From the NCBI GenBank assembly GCA_016234495.1, contig JACRBI010000049.1, forward strand, positions 40,011-104,010: a stretch of 64,000 bases of DNA. Direction: 5' to 3'. The stretch is from Chloroflexota bacterium (lineage in GTDB: Bacteria; Chloroflexota; Anaerolineae; Anaerolineales; Villigracilaceae). Below, in pieces: positions 16,785 through 27,123 of this stretch. The translations under genes were made by a program, and so were the position numbers. The stretch's first letter is position 1; every line of letters begins with the position of its first letter. The notes beneath the pieces are model-generated. The model did not search any database and was not told the origin of the DNA. It worked only from the letters and a program-made list of their open reading frames with translations.

Positions 16785-17833
16785 GTTGGCAAATCAATAA
16801 TGAACGTCGCGCCTTTGCCCACTTCACTTTGCGCTTCGATCGCCCCGTGATGCGCGAGGACAAGCTGCTTGGCGATGGCGAGGCCGAGCCCGGAGTTTGC
16901 CCGTTCTGTTCTGGATTTATCGCCGCGCCAGAATCTGTCGAAGATGAAGGGCAGATTCTCCGCGGGGATGCCTTGACCTGTATCTCGTACAACGAATCTT
17001 ACCCCGCCGTCAGTTGATTCTGTTTCGATTGAAATTCTTCCGCCCTGCGGTGTGTGTCGAATCGCGTTCGAGATTAAATTGGACAGCACTTGATTCAGAC
17101 GGTCATAGTCCGCGGTCAATTCTTTGGCAGGGTCGTGAATCTTTGTTTGCAGGTCAATGCCGAGGGATGCAGCCTGGGCGGAAAAACTCGAAGTGAGATC
17201 AGTCAACAGGTCAGCCAGCAGGAAGCGGGTGGGGTGAAGCGGAAGTTGTCCCGCCTCCGCAAGCGACAGAGTCTGCAAGTCGTTCACGAGCCGCGCTAGG
17301 AATTTGGTTTCATCTAGCGTGTTATTGATGTGCGCGGGGGTCGGCTGATAAACGCCGTCAATGATGCCTTCGAGGTTGCCTTGAATGATGTGCAGCGGCG
17401 TGCGGAGTTCGTGCGCGATGTCGGCGGTCAGGTTGCGTCGCTGTTGGTCGGCGCGTTCGAGTTCGCCGACCATTTTGTTGAAGCGCTTGGTCAATTCATT
17501 AAACTGAGGCGAATCGCTTACGGGTACGCGTACGCTGAGATTTCCCTCTGCGATGGAGTCGATGGCGTTGAATATTTGGCCCATCGGTTTGCCGAAGCGA
17601 GTGTATAAATTGAAAGCTGTGAAGATCGCGAGGAGCGCCACTGCGAACGGCGCGCCGCACAGCAGAAGCCATATATTTTTAACTCCCGCGTATTCCGAAA
17701 AAATTAAATAGAGAGCGGCGGCGCTGCCTCCAATAAAAAGCGAGATGACGCTAAACAAGAAAAAGACAAACGGAATAAATCGACGACCGCCGCGCCATTT
17801 TCTTGGGGAGTGTGGGGGAGGGTGAGTGGACAT
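16781..17833 (-). CDS. Sensor histidine kinase
   Basis: 350 residues: two transmembrane helices (about 20-45 and 55-77) with almost no extracytoplasmic loop, HAMP (78-130), HisKA with phospho-acceptor His141 in DIAHELRTPLH, and HATPase (NLISNAIRHT, DTGQGIPAENLPFIFDRF, GLGLAIAKQ). With so little sensing loop it may sense within the membrane, like intramembrane or Bae/Bce-type kinases. Its regulator gene (17884-18561) lies just upstream in the same direction. The stop codon is inside a REP hairpin. Confidence 0.93.
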   Translation of the reverse strand: MSTHPPPHSPRKWRGGRRFIPFVFFLFSVISLFIGGSAAALYLIFSEYAGVKNIWLLLCGAPFAVALLAIFTAFNLYTRFGKPMGQIFNAIDSIAEGNLSVRVPVSDSPQFNELTKRFNKMVGELERADQQRRNLTADIAHELRTPLHIIQGNLEGIIDGVYQPTPAHINNTLDETKFLARLVNDLQTLSLAEAGQLPLHPTRFLLADLLTDLTSSFSAQAASLGIDLQTKIHDPAKELTADYDRLNQVLSNLISNAIRHTPQGGRISIETESTDGGVRFVVRDTGQGIPAENLPFIFDRFWRGDKSRTERANSGLGLAIAKQLVLAHHGAIEAQSEVGKGATFIIDLPT

Positions 17834-17843
17834 GGGGAGTGTT

Positions 17844-17888
17844 GGTAAAAGGTAATTGGTAAGTGGTAATTACCAATTACCTTTTACC
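17844..17888. repeat. Perfect inverted repeat between regulator and kinase genes
   Basis: Two 18-nt arms, 17844-17861 and 17871-17888, built from GGTAAT words with a 9-nt loop. The regulator stop codon (17884-17886) lies in the right arm. The hairpin may also modulate read-through from regulator to kinase. Confidence 0.75.
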
Positions 17889-18561
17889 TTTCTATAAAAC
17901 GATAGCCAATTCCATATACCGTCTCGATCATGGATTCGCCTGATGCGGTTTCAAGTTTTTTGCGCAGGTTCTTGATGTGCGAGTCGACGCTGCGGTCAAT
18001 GCTGGATGCGCCGCCGTGCAGGTCTTCGATCAACTGCTCGCGGGTGAGGGTTTGCCCGGGGCGGGCTGCCAGCAATTGCAGAAGTTTGAATTCGTTGGGC
18101 GTGAGTTTGATCGGCGCGCCATTAACCGTAACGGAATATTTTTCCGAGTCGATCTCAAGCCCGCCGATGCGAATGATGGATGGTAATTTGATCTCTCCGC
18201 GTGTTCTGCGCAGGAGAGCGCGCACACGCGCCACAAGCGTGCGCGGTGAAAATGGCTTGGTGATGTAATCGTCCGCGCCGATTTCGAGGCCGGTGACCTG
18301 ATCCACCTCTTCAGCGAGGGCGGTCAGCATGATGATGGGCACGTCGCTTTCGCGGCGCAGGATACGGCAGACTTCGCGCCCGTCCATGCCGGGCAGCATC
18401 AGGTCGAGGATGATGAGATCGGGTTTTTCGCGGCGGGCAGTTGTCAGCGCAGATTGACCGTCACCTGCTGTGACGACTCGATAGCCGTTCTTCTCCAGAT
18501 AGTCGCGTGTCAGGCGGACGATCTTGGGTTCGTCATCTACAACGAGAATGAGTTCGGTCAT
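17884..18561 (-). CDS. OmpR/PhoB-family response regulator
   Basis: 225 residues: receiver domain with Asp53 in LIILDLMLPGMDG and Lys in DDYITKPF, and a winged-helix DNA-binding domain at about 130-222 (KLTPNEFKLLQLLAARPGQ, DSHIKNLRKKL, VYGIGYRF). It is the partner of the kinase encoded directly downstream. Targets are unknown. Confidence 0.93.
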   Translation of the reverse strand: MTELILVVDDEPKIVRLTRDYLEKNGYRVVTAGDGQSALTTARREKPDLIILDLMLPGMDGREVCRILRRESDVPIIMLTALAEEVDQVTGLEIGADDYITKPFSPRTLVARVRALLRRTRGEIKLPSIIRIGGLEIDSEKYSVTVNGAPIKLTPNEFKLLQLLAARPGQTLTREQLIEDLHGGASSIDRSVDSHIKNLRKKLETASGESMIETVYGIGYRFIER

Positions 18562-18577
18562 GGGGAAAGTATAAAGG

Positions 18578-18606
18578 ACACTTGCGCCGTACGCCAGTGC
18601 AGGTGT
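18578..18606. repeat. REP-type hairpin upstream of the response regulator
   Basis: ACACTTGCGCCGTACG followed by CCAGTGCAGGTGT forms a hairpin. It closely matches 14104-14134 and is the reverse complement, with a few changes, of the core at 16741-16769. Confidence 0.65.
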
Positions 18607-18657
18607 GAGGGATGAAAGATGAAGGATGAAGAAAGAGGAAAGAGGGTTTGGAAAACC

Positions 18658-19620
18658 TCATGCGATTTTGATCACCACTTTTCCTCGGGCATGTTCGGTC
18701 ATCAGATATTTGATCGCTTTGGCTGTTTCGCTCAACGGGTAACTTTTGTCAATAATCGGAACGAGCTTGCCTGTTTCAAGTAGTTCTTTGAGAATCAACA
18801 GGTCTTGTTTAGGGGTCGTCGCGATTCCCATGAAACAGATCGTCCTGCTGCCAAGCCGCGAGATTAATGACCCCAGAAACATTGCCTGCAGAACTTGAGA
18901 GAAGGAACCTCCAGCCACGATGCAGATTCCCGTTGGGCTTAACGCTCTCCGGTAATTCAAAATCGGATGGTATCCGTTTACGGCCAGAATCAAGTCATAC
19001 TGCCGCCCGTTTTTGGTAAAGTCTTCGCGAGTGTAATCAATGACATGATCAGCGCCGATGGAACGCGCCATGTCAAAATTCCGCGTGCGGCACACGGCGG
19101 TTACTTCTGCGCCGTAGGATTTGGCGATTTGCACGGCAAATGTGCCCACGCCGCCAGATGCCCCGTCAATGAGGACCTTTTGCCCCGGTTGAACCTGCCC
19201 CTTGTCGCGCAGAGCCTGCAATGCGGTGAACGCCGCCACAGGCACAGACGCCGCCTGTTCGAAGGAGACATTGGCTGGTTTCAGCGCGAATTTACTTTCA
19301 CCATTGCAGGCATACTCGGCAAACGAGCCCGGGGCAACCCCGAACACCGCGTCACCCGGCTTAAACTCGGTGACGCTGCCGCCTACCGCTTCAACCGTCC
19401 CTGCAACGTCAGTCCCCAATTTCGGATCTCTGGGTTTGCGAAATCCTCCAAACAAGCGGCGAATGAGCGGCGACATTGAGAAGCCTCGCCATTCCATCGC
19501 ATTGACGGATGCAGCGTGGACTTTGACCAGCACTTGCTTCTCTGTGGGGATAGGCTTTTCAACTTCTTCAACCTGCAGGATTTCGGGCGGTCCATATTCG
19601 GTGTAGAGTATCGCTTTCAT
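18658..19620 (-). CDS. Zinc-independent NAD(P)-dependent alcohol dehydrogenase / quinone oxidoreductase-like
   Basis: 320 residues from MKAILYTEYGPPEILQ (19620); the open frame extends upstream to 19701, but those residues are not family-like. GroES-like N-terminal domain, then a Rossmann fold with VLIDGASGGVGTFAVQIAK. The zinc-binding cysteines of true alcohol dehydrogenases are missing, which fits the quinone oxidoreductase/zeta-crystallin group of the MDR superfamily. Substrate unknown. It follows the sulfurtransferase gene at a distance of 17 bp. Confidence 0.85.
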   Translation of the reverse strand: MKAILYTEYGPPEILQVEEVEKPIPTEKQVLVKVHAASVNAMEWRGFSMSPLIRRLFGGFRKPRDPKLGTDVAGTVEAVGGSVTEFKPGDAVFGVAPGSFAEYACNGESKFALKPANVSFEQAASVPVAAFTALQALRDKGQVQPGQKVLIDGASGGVGTFAVQIAKSYGAEVTAVCRTRNFDMARSIGADHVIDYTREDFTKNGRQYDLILAVNGYHPILNYRRALSPTGICIVAGGSFSQVLQAMFLGSLISRLGSRTICFMGIATTPKQDLLILKELLETGKLVPIIDKSYPLSETAKAIKYLMTEHARGKVVIKIA

Positions 19621-19637
19621 GTTTGCCAGTCCATTAC

Positions 19638-20459
19638 CTATTTCTGCATCCAGACTTCCCATTTGCCGTTTCCATTCGTGGGCAGTCCTTCTCCGAGCCA
19701 TTCATACAATGAGCCATCGTAGACCGCCACGTTTTCATGGCCTGTCATCAGATGTGCCGCCGCATTAACTGCCGCCGCGATCCCGCCGCCGCAGTAGGTG
19801 ATGATGCGTTTACGCTGGGATATGTCGTTTAGTTGTTGCGCAAGTTTTTCATCAGGCTGGAAGTAATCCATACCCTGCATCATATCCCCCTGCATCAAAT
19901 CCATGCAAGAGAGATTGATCGAGCCGGGGATGTGCCTGGCTTCAAAACTGACGGGCGGCAACACGTTCACGATGGCGACATCGCCATCATCAGCGGATGC
20001 CAAAATCTCCTCTTTGACGGCGAACATACCCGGCCTGACCTGACCCTCAAAAGCGGACGGCTCATACTGACGGGACGCCTGCTCGATGTTTCCCCCGGCA
20101 TTTTTCCACGCTGACAGTCCCCCGTTGAGAATCCGCACGTTATTGTGCCCCGCGTAGCGTAACACCCACCACGCGCGCACGGCATACGGAAGCATCCCGC
20201 ACGCATACACAACCACCTCATCGTCATTCGAGATGCCGGCGTTTCCAATTTGCGTAGCCAGCAGTTCTTCGGGCGAAATTGTAGCCATATACGGGCTGTT
20301 GGGATCTGAAAACTTCGCGTGGTCAAAATATGCTGCGCCGGGAATGTGTCCCAGCAGATAGGCATCGTCGGTGATGGTCGCATCAAAGATTCTGAGATTC
20401 TTATTTCCCAGCTTTTCCAACAGTTCATCGGCTTCGATCAGGATTTCTTTGCGGTTCAT
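19638..20459 (-). CDS. Two-domain sulfurtransferase (rhodanese / mercaptopyruvate type)
   Basis: 273 residues from MNRKEILIEA (20459); the upstream extension to 20612 is hydrophobic and low-complexity and lies in a repeat region. It has two rhodanese domains. The C-terminal domain carries the active-site Cys in TYCGGGIAAA. The N-terminal domain holds CGMLPYAVRAWW and is probably structural. It transfers sulfane sulfur from thiosulfate or mercaptopyruvate; the loop does not let me choose between them. Confidence 0.88.
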   Translation of the reverse strand: MNRKEILIEADELLEKLGNKNLRIFDATITDDAYLLGHIPGAAYFDHAKFSDPNSPYMATISPEELLATQIGNAGISNDDEVVVYACGMLPYAVRAWWVLRYAGHNNVRILNGGLSAWKNAGGNIEQASRQYEPSAFEGQVRPGMFAVKEEILASADDGDVAIVNVLPPVSFEARHIPGSINLSCMDLMQGDMMQGMDYFQPDEKLAQQLNDISQRKRIITYCGGGIAAAVNAAAHLMTGHENVAVYDGSLYEWLGEGLPTNGNGKWEVWMQK

Positions 20460-20572
20460 GGTTGCTCCTCCATTGGTTGGTTTTGGATTGTGCCCAGAAT
20501 ATATCAACTCTTTGTGGAGGAAATGTGGGGTTTTCAGTGAGAGAATGTGGAAGTGTGGGAGGAATAAAAGCA

Positions 20573-20609
20573 GAAAGAGGAAAGAAGTGTTAACCTTCTT
20601 TCCTCTTTC
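20573..20609. repeat. Perfect inverted repeat, 15-bp arms
   Basis: GAAAGAGGAAAGAAG (20573-20587) is mirrored by CTTCTTTCCTCTTTC (20595-20609) with a 7-nt loop. A related GAAAGAGGAAAGAGG word occurs near 18632. It lies between the small membrane protein and the sulfurtransferase and could terminate transcription. Confidence 0.7.
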
Positions 20610-20622
20610 CATTTACTGCCTA

Positions 20623-21087
20623 TTATTCACTCTTCTTTTCTTCGGCAGGCTTGTCACCGTCTGCTGCGGGGGTTTCGCCATGCGCGCGCTTGTGCCACTC
20701 ATTGAACATGGACGGAGCGCCATCTTTCCAATGTTTGCCCCAGGGTCCGTGGTGACCGTGATGTCCGCCATGCCACATCATGCGGCGGAAGAACATCATC
20801 TTCATGAAGCCGAAGAACAGGAACAGGAAGAAGATGCCGAAGCAGATTCCGCCGAATGGGGAGAACCCGAAATGATGTCCGTATGGGCGGATGCCATAGC
20901 CGTAACCGTACATCATCGGCGGGACGGGCGCGGCCTGTCCGTTTTCAGCGGCTTTGGATATGGCAGTTGCCACAGCCGGGGCTTGTGATATTCCCTGCGC
21001 CATACCGGCTTTATAAGCGAAAGCCCCGGCGCCGAGGATCAGTCCGGCGACGATCAAAAAAGCAAAGATGCGAAATGCGATTTTCAT
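20623..21087 (-). CDS. Small His/Gly-rich membrane protein
   Basis: 154 residues: N-terminal hydrophobic helix or signal (about 4-26), a Gly/Tyr/Pro-rich stretch (MMYGYGYGIRPYG), a second hydrophobic helix (about 80-98), a His/Gly-rich segment (HGGHHGHHGPWGKHW) that could bind metal, and a charged Lys/Glu tail. No family recognised. The SD AGAGGTAAA precedes the ATG. Confidence 0.6.
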   Translation of the reverse strand: MKIAFRIFAFLIVAGLILGAGAFAYKAGMAQGISQAPAVATAISKAAENGQAAPVPPMMYGYGYGIRPYGHHFGFSPFGGICFGIFFLFLFFGFMKMMFFRRMMWHGGHHGHHGPWGKHWKDGAPSMFNEWHKRAHGETPAADGDKPAEEKKSE

Positions 21088-21325
21088 TTTTACCTCTCAA
21101 AATTGAATTGATTTGATTTGTTCTTACGCGCTAAATTTATCAATCCATTGTGGAGGAATTATGGATGAGCGCGGCAGGGTTTGTGGAGGCTGTGTAAGAG
21201 AAGTATCAGAAACCGGCCTGTAACTTTTCAGCCCAAATGGCATCTGATACAATGCGAGGCGGTAATAATGAACTTGAAAGCATCGTCTTGAAGATGGTTA
21301 AAAATAATTTCAGGAAAAAATAACA

Positions 21326-22267
21326 ATGTCCAACAACGAAAAACATGTAAAAGTACTGGTGCTCGGAGCAGGGCCGGCGGGACTATCCGCGGCGTTGTAC
21401 GCGGCGCGCGCGGAACTTGAACCCGTGGTCTTGACCGGGATGCAGTTGGGCGGTCAGGCCGCGCTGACGCACACCATTGAAAACTACCCCGGCTTTCCCG
21501 AAGGCGTGGGCGGAGCGCAACTGGGCGAGTTGTTCCAGAAGCAGGCGGAACACTTCGGCGCGAAGGTTGAGTTTGACATGGCGCATGAAGTTGATTTTTC
21601 ACAGCGCCCGTTCAAAGTGACAACCGACAATGGCGAGTACAAAGCCGACACCTTGATCCTCTCGACCGGCGCGAACCCGACTCACCTCAACGTGCCCGGC
21701 GAAGTCGAGTTGACCGGCCGCGGCGTTTCCTACTGCGCCACCTGCGACGGCTGGTTTTTTAAAGACAAAAAAGTTGTCATCGTGGGCGGCGGCGACTCGG
21801 CGCTCGAAGAGGCGCTCTTCATCACGCGCTTCGCTTCCTCCGTGACCGTCATTCATCGCCGCGACGAATTCCGCGCCAGCACTATTTTGCAGAAACGCGC
21901 GAAGGAACACCCCAAGATGAACTTCATCCTCGACACCATCGTGACCGAAGTCGTCGGCACGGATAAAGTTGAAACGCTGAAGTTAAAGAACGTGAAGACC
22001 GGCGCCGAATCCACTTTTGACACCGATGGCTTGTTCATCTTCATCGGCCACATCCCGAACTCGCAAATGTTCAAAGGCCAACTCGAAATGAGCGACCTCG
22101 GCTACGTCATCGTCAACGACAAAATGGAAACCAGTGTCGAGGGCGTGTACGCGGCAGGCGAGATTGCCGACCCGCATTTCCGGCAGGTGATCACCTCGGC
22201 GGGGATGGGCGCCGCAGCAGCCATCCAGGCGACCAGACTCCTCGAAGCAGAATCAGAACAGGGCTAG
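21326..22267 (+). CDS. trxB: Thioredoxin-disulfide reductase
   Basis: 313 residues: N-terminal FAD site (VLGAGPAGLSAALYAAR), redox-active pair CATC, NADPH site (VIVGGGDSALEEA), and C-terminal FAD motif (GVYAAGEIADP). It reduces thioredoxin with NADPH in the cytoplasm. It stands as a single gene followed by a strong terminator. Confidence 0.94.
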   Translation: MSNNEKHVKVLVLGAGPAGLSAALYAARAELEPVVLTGMQLGGQAALTHTIENYPGFPEGVGGAQLGELFQKQAEHFGAKVEFDMAHEVDFSQRPFKVTTDNGEYKADTLILSTGANPTHLNVPGEVELTGRGVSYCATCDGWFFKDKKVVIVGGGDSALEEALFITRFASSVTVIHRRDEFRASTILQKRAKEHPKMNFILDTIVTEVVGTDKVETLKLKNVKTGAESTFDTDGLFIFIGHIPNSQMFKGQLEMSDLGYVIVNDKMETSVEGVYAAGEIADPHFRQVITSAGMGAAAAIQATRLLEAESEQG

Positions 22268-22329
22268 GAAAGACCCGCATCAGACTTAGCCGGGAGCTGA
22301 TCCCGTTTAAGAATCAGAATCCACACTGA

Positions 22330-23415
<1,086 letters not shown>

Positions 23416-23423
23416 TTTTGTTG

Positions 23424-23464
23424 AAGGTCGAAAGTCAAAGGTCATAGACCAGACTTTCGACCTT
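23424..23464. repeat. Inverted repeat between mdh and citrate synthase
   Basis: AAGGTCGAAAGTC (23424-23436) and GACTTTCGACCTT (23452-23464) are perfect 13-bp arms, with related GGTCAAAGG words nearby. Confidence 0.7.
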
Positions 23465-23493
23465 TGACTTTTGACTAATAAAAATAGGAGTTC

Positions 23494-24816
23494 ATGATGA
23501 TTCTTCACGAAAAAATGTCTGCCCAGTTGCCCGCATGGCGCGAACGAATTAAGTCCCTTTCAAAGGAACATGCCGAAGTAAAAGTTGCGGAAGTCAATGT
23601 GGGGCAGATCGTCGGCGGGATGCGCGACATCAAATCCCTGCTTTCTGATATTTCCTATGTGGATCCAGCCGAAGGGATTCGTTTCCGCGGTTTGTCCATC
23701 CCTGAGTTGTTGAAAGCTTTGCCCAAAGGACGCGGCAACAAAATGCCGTTGGTCGGCGGATTGTATTACCTGTTGATGATCGGCGAAGTTCCCACCAAGG
23801 AACAGGCGCTCGAAGTGGAAGCCGAATGGGCCAAGCGCTCCAGCGTGCCTGATTATGTGTTCAAGATGCTCAAGACGATGCCGAAAGAGACTCATCCGAT
23901 GACGCTCTTCTCGCAGGCAGTTCTCGCGCTGCAGAACGGCTCGGTCTTCGCCAGCAAATATCACTCGATGAAGAAGGATCAATACTGGGAAGCCGCTCTC
24001 GAAGACAGCCTCGACCTGACCGCGAAACTTCCCATCGTTGCCGCTTTCATTTACCGCATGAAATATTTTGGCGAAACTTCCAAGCCGAAGTACAGCCCCA
24101 AACTGGATTACGGCGCAAACTTCTCGAAGATGATGAAGATCTCTGACAAGAAGGGCTATTCTGAACTCGCCCGCCTGTATTTCATTTTGCACAGCGACCA
24201 TGAGTCTGGAAATGTCTCCGCCCATACCATGCACCTCGTCGGGTCCGCTCTCTCCGACCCGTACCTTTCCTTCTCCGCCTCGCTTAACGGTCTTGCTGGA
24301 CCTTTGCATGGTCTGGCCAATCAAGAGTGTCTTGGCTGGTTGATGGAGGTTCACCAGAAATTCGGCGGCGTTCCCTCGCGCGATGACTTGTACAAATTCG
24401 CATGGGATACGCTCAACGGCGGACACGTCATCCCCGGTTATGGTCACGCCGTTCTGCGCGTGCCTGATCCGCGCTTCACCGCGCAGATGGAATTTGCCAA
24501 GAAGCGCTTCCCCGAAGACGAACTCGTCCGCCTCGCAGACCTGGTCTTTGACGTAGTGCCTGCCGTTCTCCGCGAACAAGGCAAAGCCAAGAATCCCGCC
24601 CCGAACGTGGACGCGATCTCCGGCACCTTGCAGTATTTCTACGGCGTGCGCGATTTCGATTTCTACACCGTGTTGTTCGGTGTCGGCCGCGCCCTCGGCG
24701 TGACAGCCAATTACGTCTGGGCGCGCGCGCTTGGAATGCCGCTTGAGAGACCGAAGTCACTCACCACCAAGATGCTGGAAGATGTGGTTGCAAAATCAGT
24801 GACCAGTAATCAGTAA
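23494..24816 (+). CDS. gltA: Citrate synthase, mitochondrial-type
   Basis: 440 residues. It condenses oxaloacetate and acetyl-CoA to citrate. The catalytic triad is visible as His in GPLHGLANQE, His in VIPGYGHAVLR and Asp in NPAPNVDAISG. The flanking sequence (GGMRDIKSLL, EGIRFRGLSIPE, VLREQGKAKNP, TVLFGVGRALGV, PLERPKS) is of the animal-mitochondrial kind, not the E. coli hexameric kind. It follows mdh, so the two probably feed the TCA cycle together. The last codons (VTSNQ) fall in a repeat of TCAGTGACCAGTAA words, so the C-terminus may have been reshaped by a repeat. Confidence 0.94.
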   Translation: MMILHEKMSAQLPAWRERIKSLSKEHAEVKVAEVNVGQIVGGMRDIKSLLSDISYVDPAEGIRFRGLSIPELLKALPKGRGNKMPLVGGLYYLLMIGEVPTKEQALEVEAEWAKRSSVPDYVFKMLKTMPKETHPMTLFSQAVLALQNGSVFASKYHSMKKDQYWEAALEDSLDLTAKLPIVAAFIYRMKYFGETSKPKYSPKLDYGANFSKMMKISDKKGYSELARLYFILHSDHESGNVSAHTMHLVGSALSDPYLSFSASLNGLAGPLHGLANQECLGWLMEVHQKFGGVPSRDDLYKFAWDTLNGGHVIPGYGHAVLRVPDPRFTAQMEFAKKRFPEDELVRLADLVFDVVPAVLREQGKAKNPAPNVDAISGTLQYFYGVRDFDFYTVLFGVGRALGVTANYVWARALGMPLERPKSLTTKMLEDVVAKSVTSNQ

Positions 24817-24821
24817 TTAGG

Positions 24822-24863
24822 AACGAGCCTCCGAGAAATTTTCTCGGAGGCTCGTTTTTTTTT
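24822..24863 (+). terminator. Rho-independent terminator after citrate synthase
   Basis: A perfect 16-bp stem (24822-24837 with 24841-24856) and a 3-nt loop are followed by nine T. Confidence 0.9.
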
Positions 24864-24926
24864 CAGGTTTTCTACATTAACCCAATTGCCGCCTACGTAA
24901 AAAGCAGATCAGAGTCAAAACCTTTA

Positions 24927-24992
24927 GCCGCGAATAACCCAGATTTTCGCGGATTTACGTCAAGTTTCGCGTGAATTCGCGCAATCCGCGGC
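24927..24992. repeat. Inverted repeat GCCGCGAAT...ATCCGCGGC
   Basis: The ends GCCGCGAAT/AATCCGCGGC enclose several TTCGCG words. It is the same vocabulary as the TTAACGCGAA family but with different ends, and it fills the gap before the DinB gene. Confidence 0.55.
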
Positions 24993-25026
24993 AAGAAATT
25001 TTTTGATTTGAAGGAGGTAACTTGCG

Positions 25027-25563
25027 TTACTTAAGGACAGGCAGATAATTTTCGCGCAGGCTTGCCATGTGATGCTCCACATGGCCGACGAGCATGTAGA
25101 TCAATGCCCGCGCGCTGACGGCTGCGCCGCTGGCAGTGCCGAGCCGCGAGACTGACTCGCCGCTCATGTTTTTGACGGCAAGGATGTTCGCGCGGCGCAG
25201 AAATTCAAACTCGTCGAGCAGGTCGCCGAGCGCGGAATTGTCGAACCCGGCCTCGCGGACGTAATCCTCCTGATCGAAGCCCGGGAGCGGAGTCTGGTCA
25301 TTGCGAGAGATGCGCAGCAGGCGGTAGGAGAAGACGCGCTCACCGTCTATCAGGTGGCCGGTCACTTCTTTGATGGACCATTCCACAGGTCCGAATTTGA
25401 AGCGCGCCTGTTCGTCAGTCAGGTGCCCGAGCGCGGATCTGATCTCGTCAATTTGAAGCGGCAGGGCGGCGAGGATGTCATTCCTTTTAATGGCGCGCTG
25501 GATGTAATCGGCATAAAACGGGGCGTATTCTTCGCTGGCCGGGGGAGTGAGTGTGTTTGTCAT
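25027..25563 (-). CDS. DinB/YfiT-like putative metalloenzyme
   Basis: 178 residues of the DinB-like four-helix superfamily. A His in VTGHLIDGERV and a His pair in VGHVEHHMASLREN near the C-terminus are the likely metal ligands. Family members are often thiol-transferases, but the specific reaction cannot be told here. A second DinB-like gene lies at 43688-44176. Confidence 0.8.
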   Translation of the reverse strand: MTNTLTPPASEEYAPFYADYIQRAIKRNDILAALPLQIDEIRSALGHLTDEQARFKFGPVEWSIKEVTGHLIDGERVFSYRLLRISRNDQTPLPGFDQEDYVREAGFDNSALGDLLDEFEFLRRANILAVKNMSGESVSRLGTASGAAVSARALIYMLVGHVEHHMASLRENYLPVLK

Positions 25564-25596
25564 TTTTAATTTTCCTTTTTGGAATTATGGGTCGTT

Positions 25597-25721
25597 GGGA
25601 ATCGCCGTGATAAACCATTTTCTATACACGGAATTCACGGAAAGCACGGAGAAAAAAGACAGATTTTAAAGGTTTTTCCGTGTCGTCCGTGTTATCCGTG
25701 TACAAGAATCACGGCAATCCC
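25597..25721. repeat. Long inverted-repeat spacer of CACGGA words
   Basis: The ends GGGAATCGCCGTGAT (25597-25611) and ATCACGGCAATCCC (25708-25721) are near-perfect complements. Inside, CACGGAATTCACGG faces CCGTGTCGTCCGTG, giving a stepped hairpin. The word set resembles that of 12924-13003. Confidence 0.7.
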
Positions 25722-25826
25722 AAGAGAGCCGGAATTATAGCGCAAAGATATTGGGGCAATCACTGTATAATATGAACGGCTCCGAATTTCAAGCGTGCCG
25801 AGCAAACCAGACAACGAGAAATCAAG

Positions 25827-26129
25827 ATGACCATTTCATCGAACCGCAAAGACCTGTTCCGCAAGCCCACCATAGGCGACAAGCTGAATCTGTTTCAGTT
25901 GTTGTTCGACGTCAAAGAACTGACAGCCGACCTAACTCTGGCGCTGCTAAAGATCATCCACGAAGATTTGAATAATCATCAAAAACCCGACCGCACCGTG
26001 TTCAGGCGCTATGCCGGGCTGGTCGCGTCCCTTCGTTATCATGTGCCTGAGATGTTTCAGCAGGTGATCGACGGCTGGAAAAACCATCAGCCTGTAGAGT
26101 TGCCGTCTGAAAATAAAAATCCCGAGTAA
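25827..26129 (+). CDS. Hypothetical cytoplasmic protein
   Basis: 100 residues, mostly helical and charged, with no membrane segment and no motif I recognise. It lies 11 bp before deoC in the same direction, so it is probably the first gene of that operon. A TATAAT lies at 25766-25771 without a clear -35. Confidence 0.6.
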   Translation: MTISSNRKDLFRKPTIGDKLNLFQLLFDVKELTADLTLALLKIIHEDLNNHQKPDRTVFRRYAGLVASLRYHVPEMFQQVIDGWKNHQPVELPSENKNPE

Positions 26130-26140
26130 AAGGCTTTCAC

Positions 26141-27100
26141 ATGACTTCAAAAATTGATCGTAACCCCGGCACGCCCCTCGACCTTGATTGGGTGATGGGC
26201 GCGCACATTAACAAAAGCGCGGTGGAGCGACGCACAGCCACGATCACAGGTCGCCGCACCGTGAAGAAAGATTGGCAGGCGGCATGGCTTTTGCGCGCCG
26301 TCACCTGTATTGACCTGACCACCCTCGCAGGCGATGACACACCCGGACGTGTGCAACGTCTGTGTGCCAAGGCAAAACAACCGCTGCGCCCCGATATGAT
26401 GGAAAAACTTGGATTGAACGGCGAGCGGATCACCGTCGGTGCGGTGTGCGTGTACCCCAACCGTGTGGCGGATGCCGTTCATGCGCTTCAAGGCTCTAAC
26501 ATTCCAGTTGCTTCTGTCGCGACAGGTTTTCCTGCGGGACAGACTCCTCTGCCACAAAGAATCCAGGAAATTGAGCAAGCCGTGGAAGCAGGTGCCAAAG
26601 AAATTGACGTGGTCATCGCCCGCAATTATGTGTTGACGGGTGATTGGCAAGCCATGTACGACGAATTGCAGCAATTCCGCAAAGCCTGCGGTGACGCGCA
26701 CATGAAGACCATCCTTGCCACGGGTGAACTTGGCACGCTCAAGCATATCTATCAAGCCAGTCTCGTATCCATGATGGCAGGCTCGGACTTTATCAAGACA
26801 TCCACGGGCAAAGAGCCGACCAACGCGACTCTCGAAGTGAGCCTTGTGATGATCCGCGCCCTGCGAGATTATCTCGACCGCTTTGGCTACAAAGTGGGCT
26901 TCAAGCCCGCGGGCGGAATCAGCTCCGCAAAGCAGGCGCTGGCGTGGCAATCGCTTATGAAAGAAGAACTTGGCGACGAATGGCTGAAGAATGACCTGTT
27001 CCGCTTTGGAGCAAGCAGCCTGCTGACCGATATCGAGCGGCAGTTGTATCACTACATCACAGGTCACTACGCGGCGAAACATCACATGCCGATGGGATAG
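26141..27100 (+). CDS. deoC: Deoxyribose-phosphate aldolase
   Basis: 319 residues. It splits 2-deoxyribose-5-phosphate into glyceraldehyde-3-phosphate and acetaldehyde during deoxynucleoside catabolism. The Schiff-base lysine is in DFIKTSTGKEPTNAT; EIDVVIARNYVL and GFKPAGGIS are further class I DERA motifs. It is longer than the 220-250 residue bacterial form because of an N-terminal extension of about 65 residues. An ALDH16-like dehydrogenase that could oxidise the acetaldehyde lies 1.9 kb downstream, past an AT-rich insert. Confidence 0.93.
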   Translation: MTSKIDRNPGTPLDLDWVMGAHINKSAVERRTATITGRRTVKKDWQAAWLLRAVTCIDLTTLAGDDTPGRVQRLCAKAKQPLRPDMMEKLGLNGERITVGAVCVYPNRVADAVHALQGSNIPVASVATGFPAGQTPLPQRIQEIEQAVEAGAKEIDVVIARNYVLTGDWQAMYDELQQFRKACGDAHMKTILATGELGTLKHIYQASLVSMMAGSDFIKTSTGKEPTNATLEVSLVMIRALRDYLDRFGYKVGFKPAGGISSAKQALAWQSLMKEELGDEWLKNDLFRFGASSLLTDIERQLYHYITGHYAAKHHMPMG

Positions 27101-27123
27101 TTGTTTATTGAAAGGAGAAAGAC

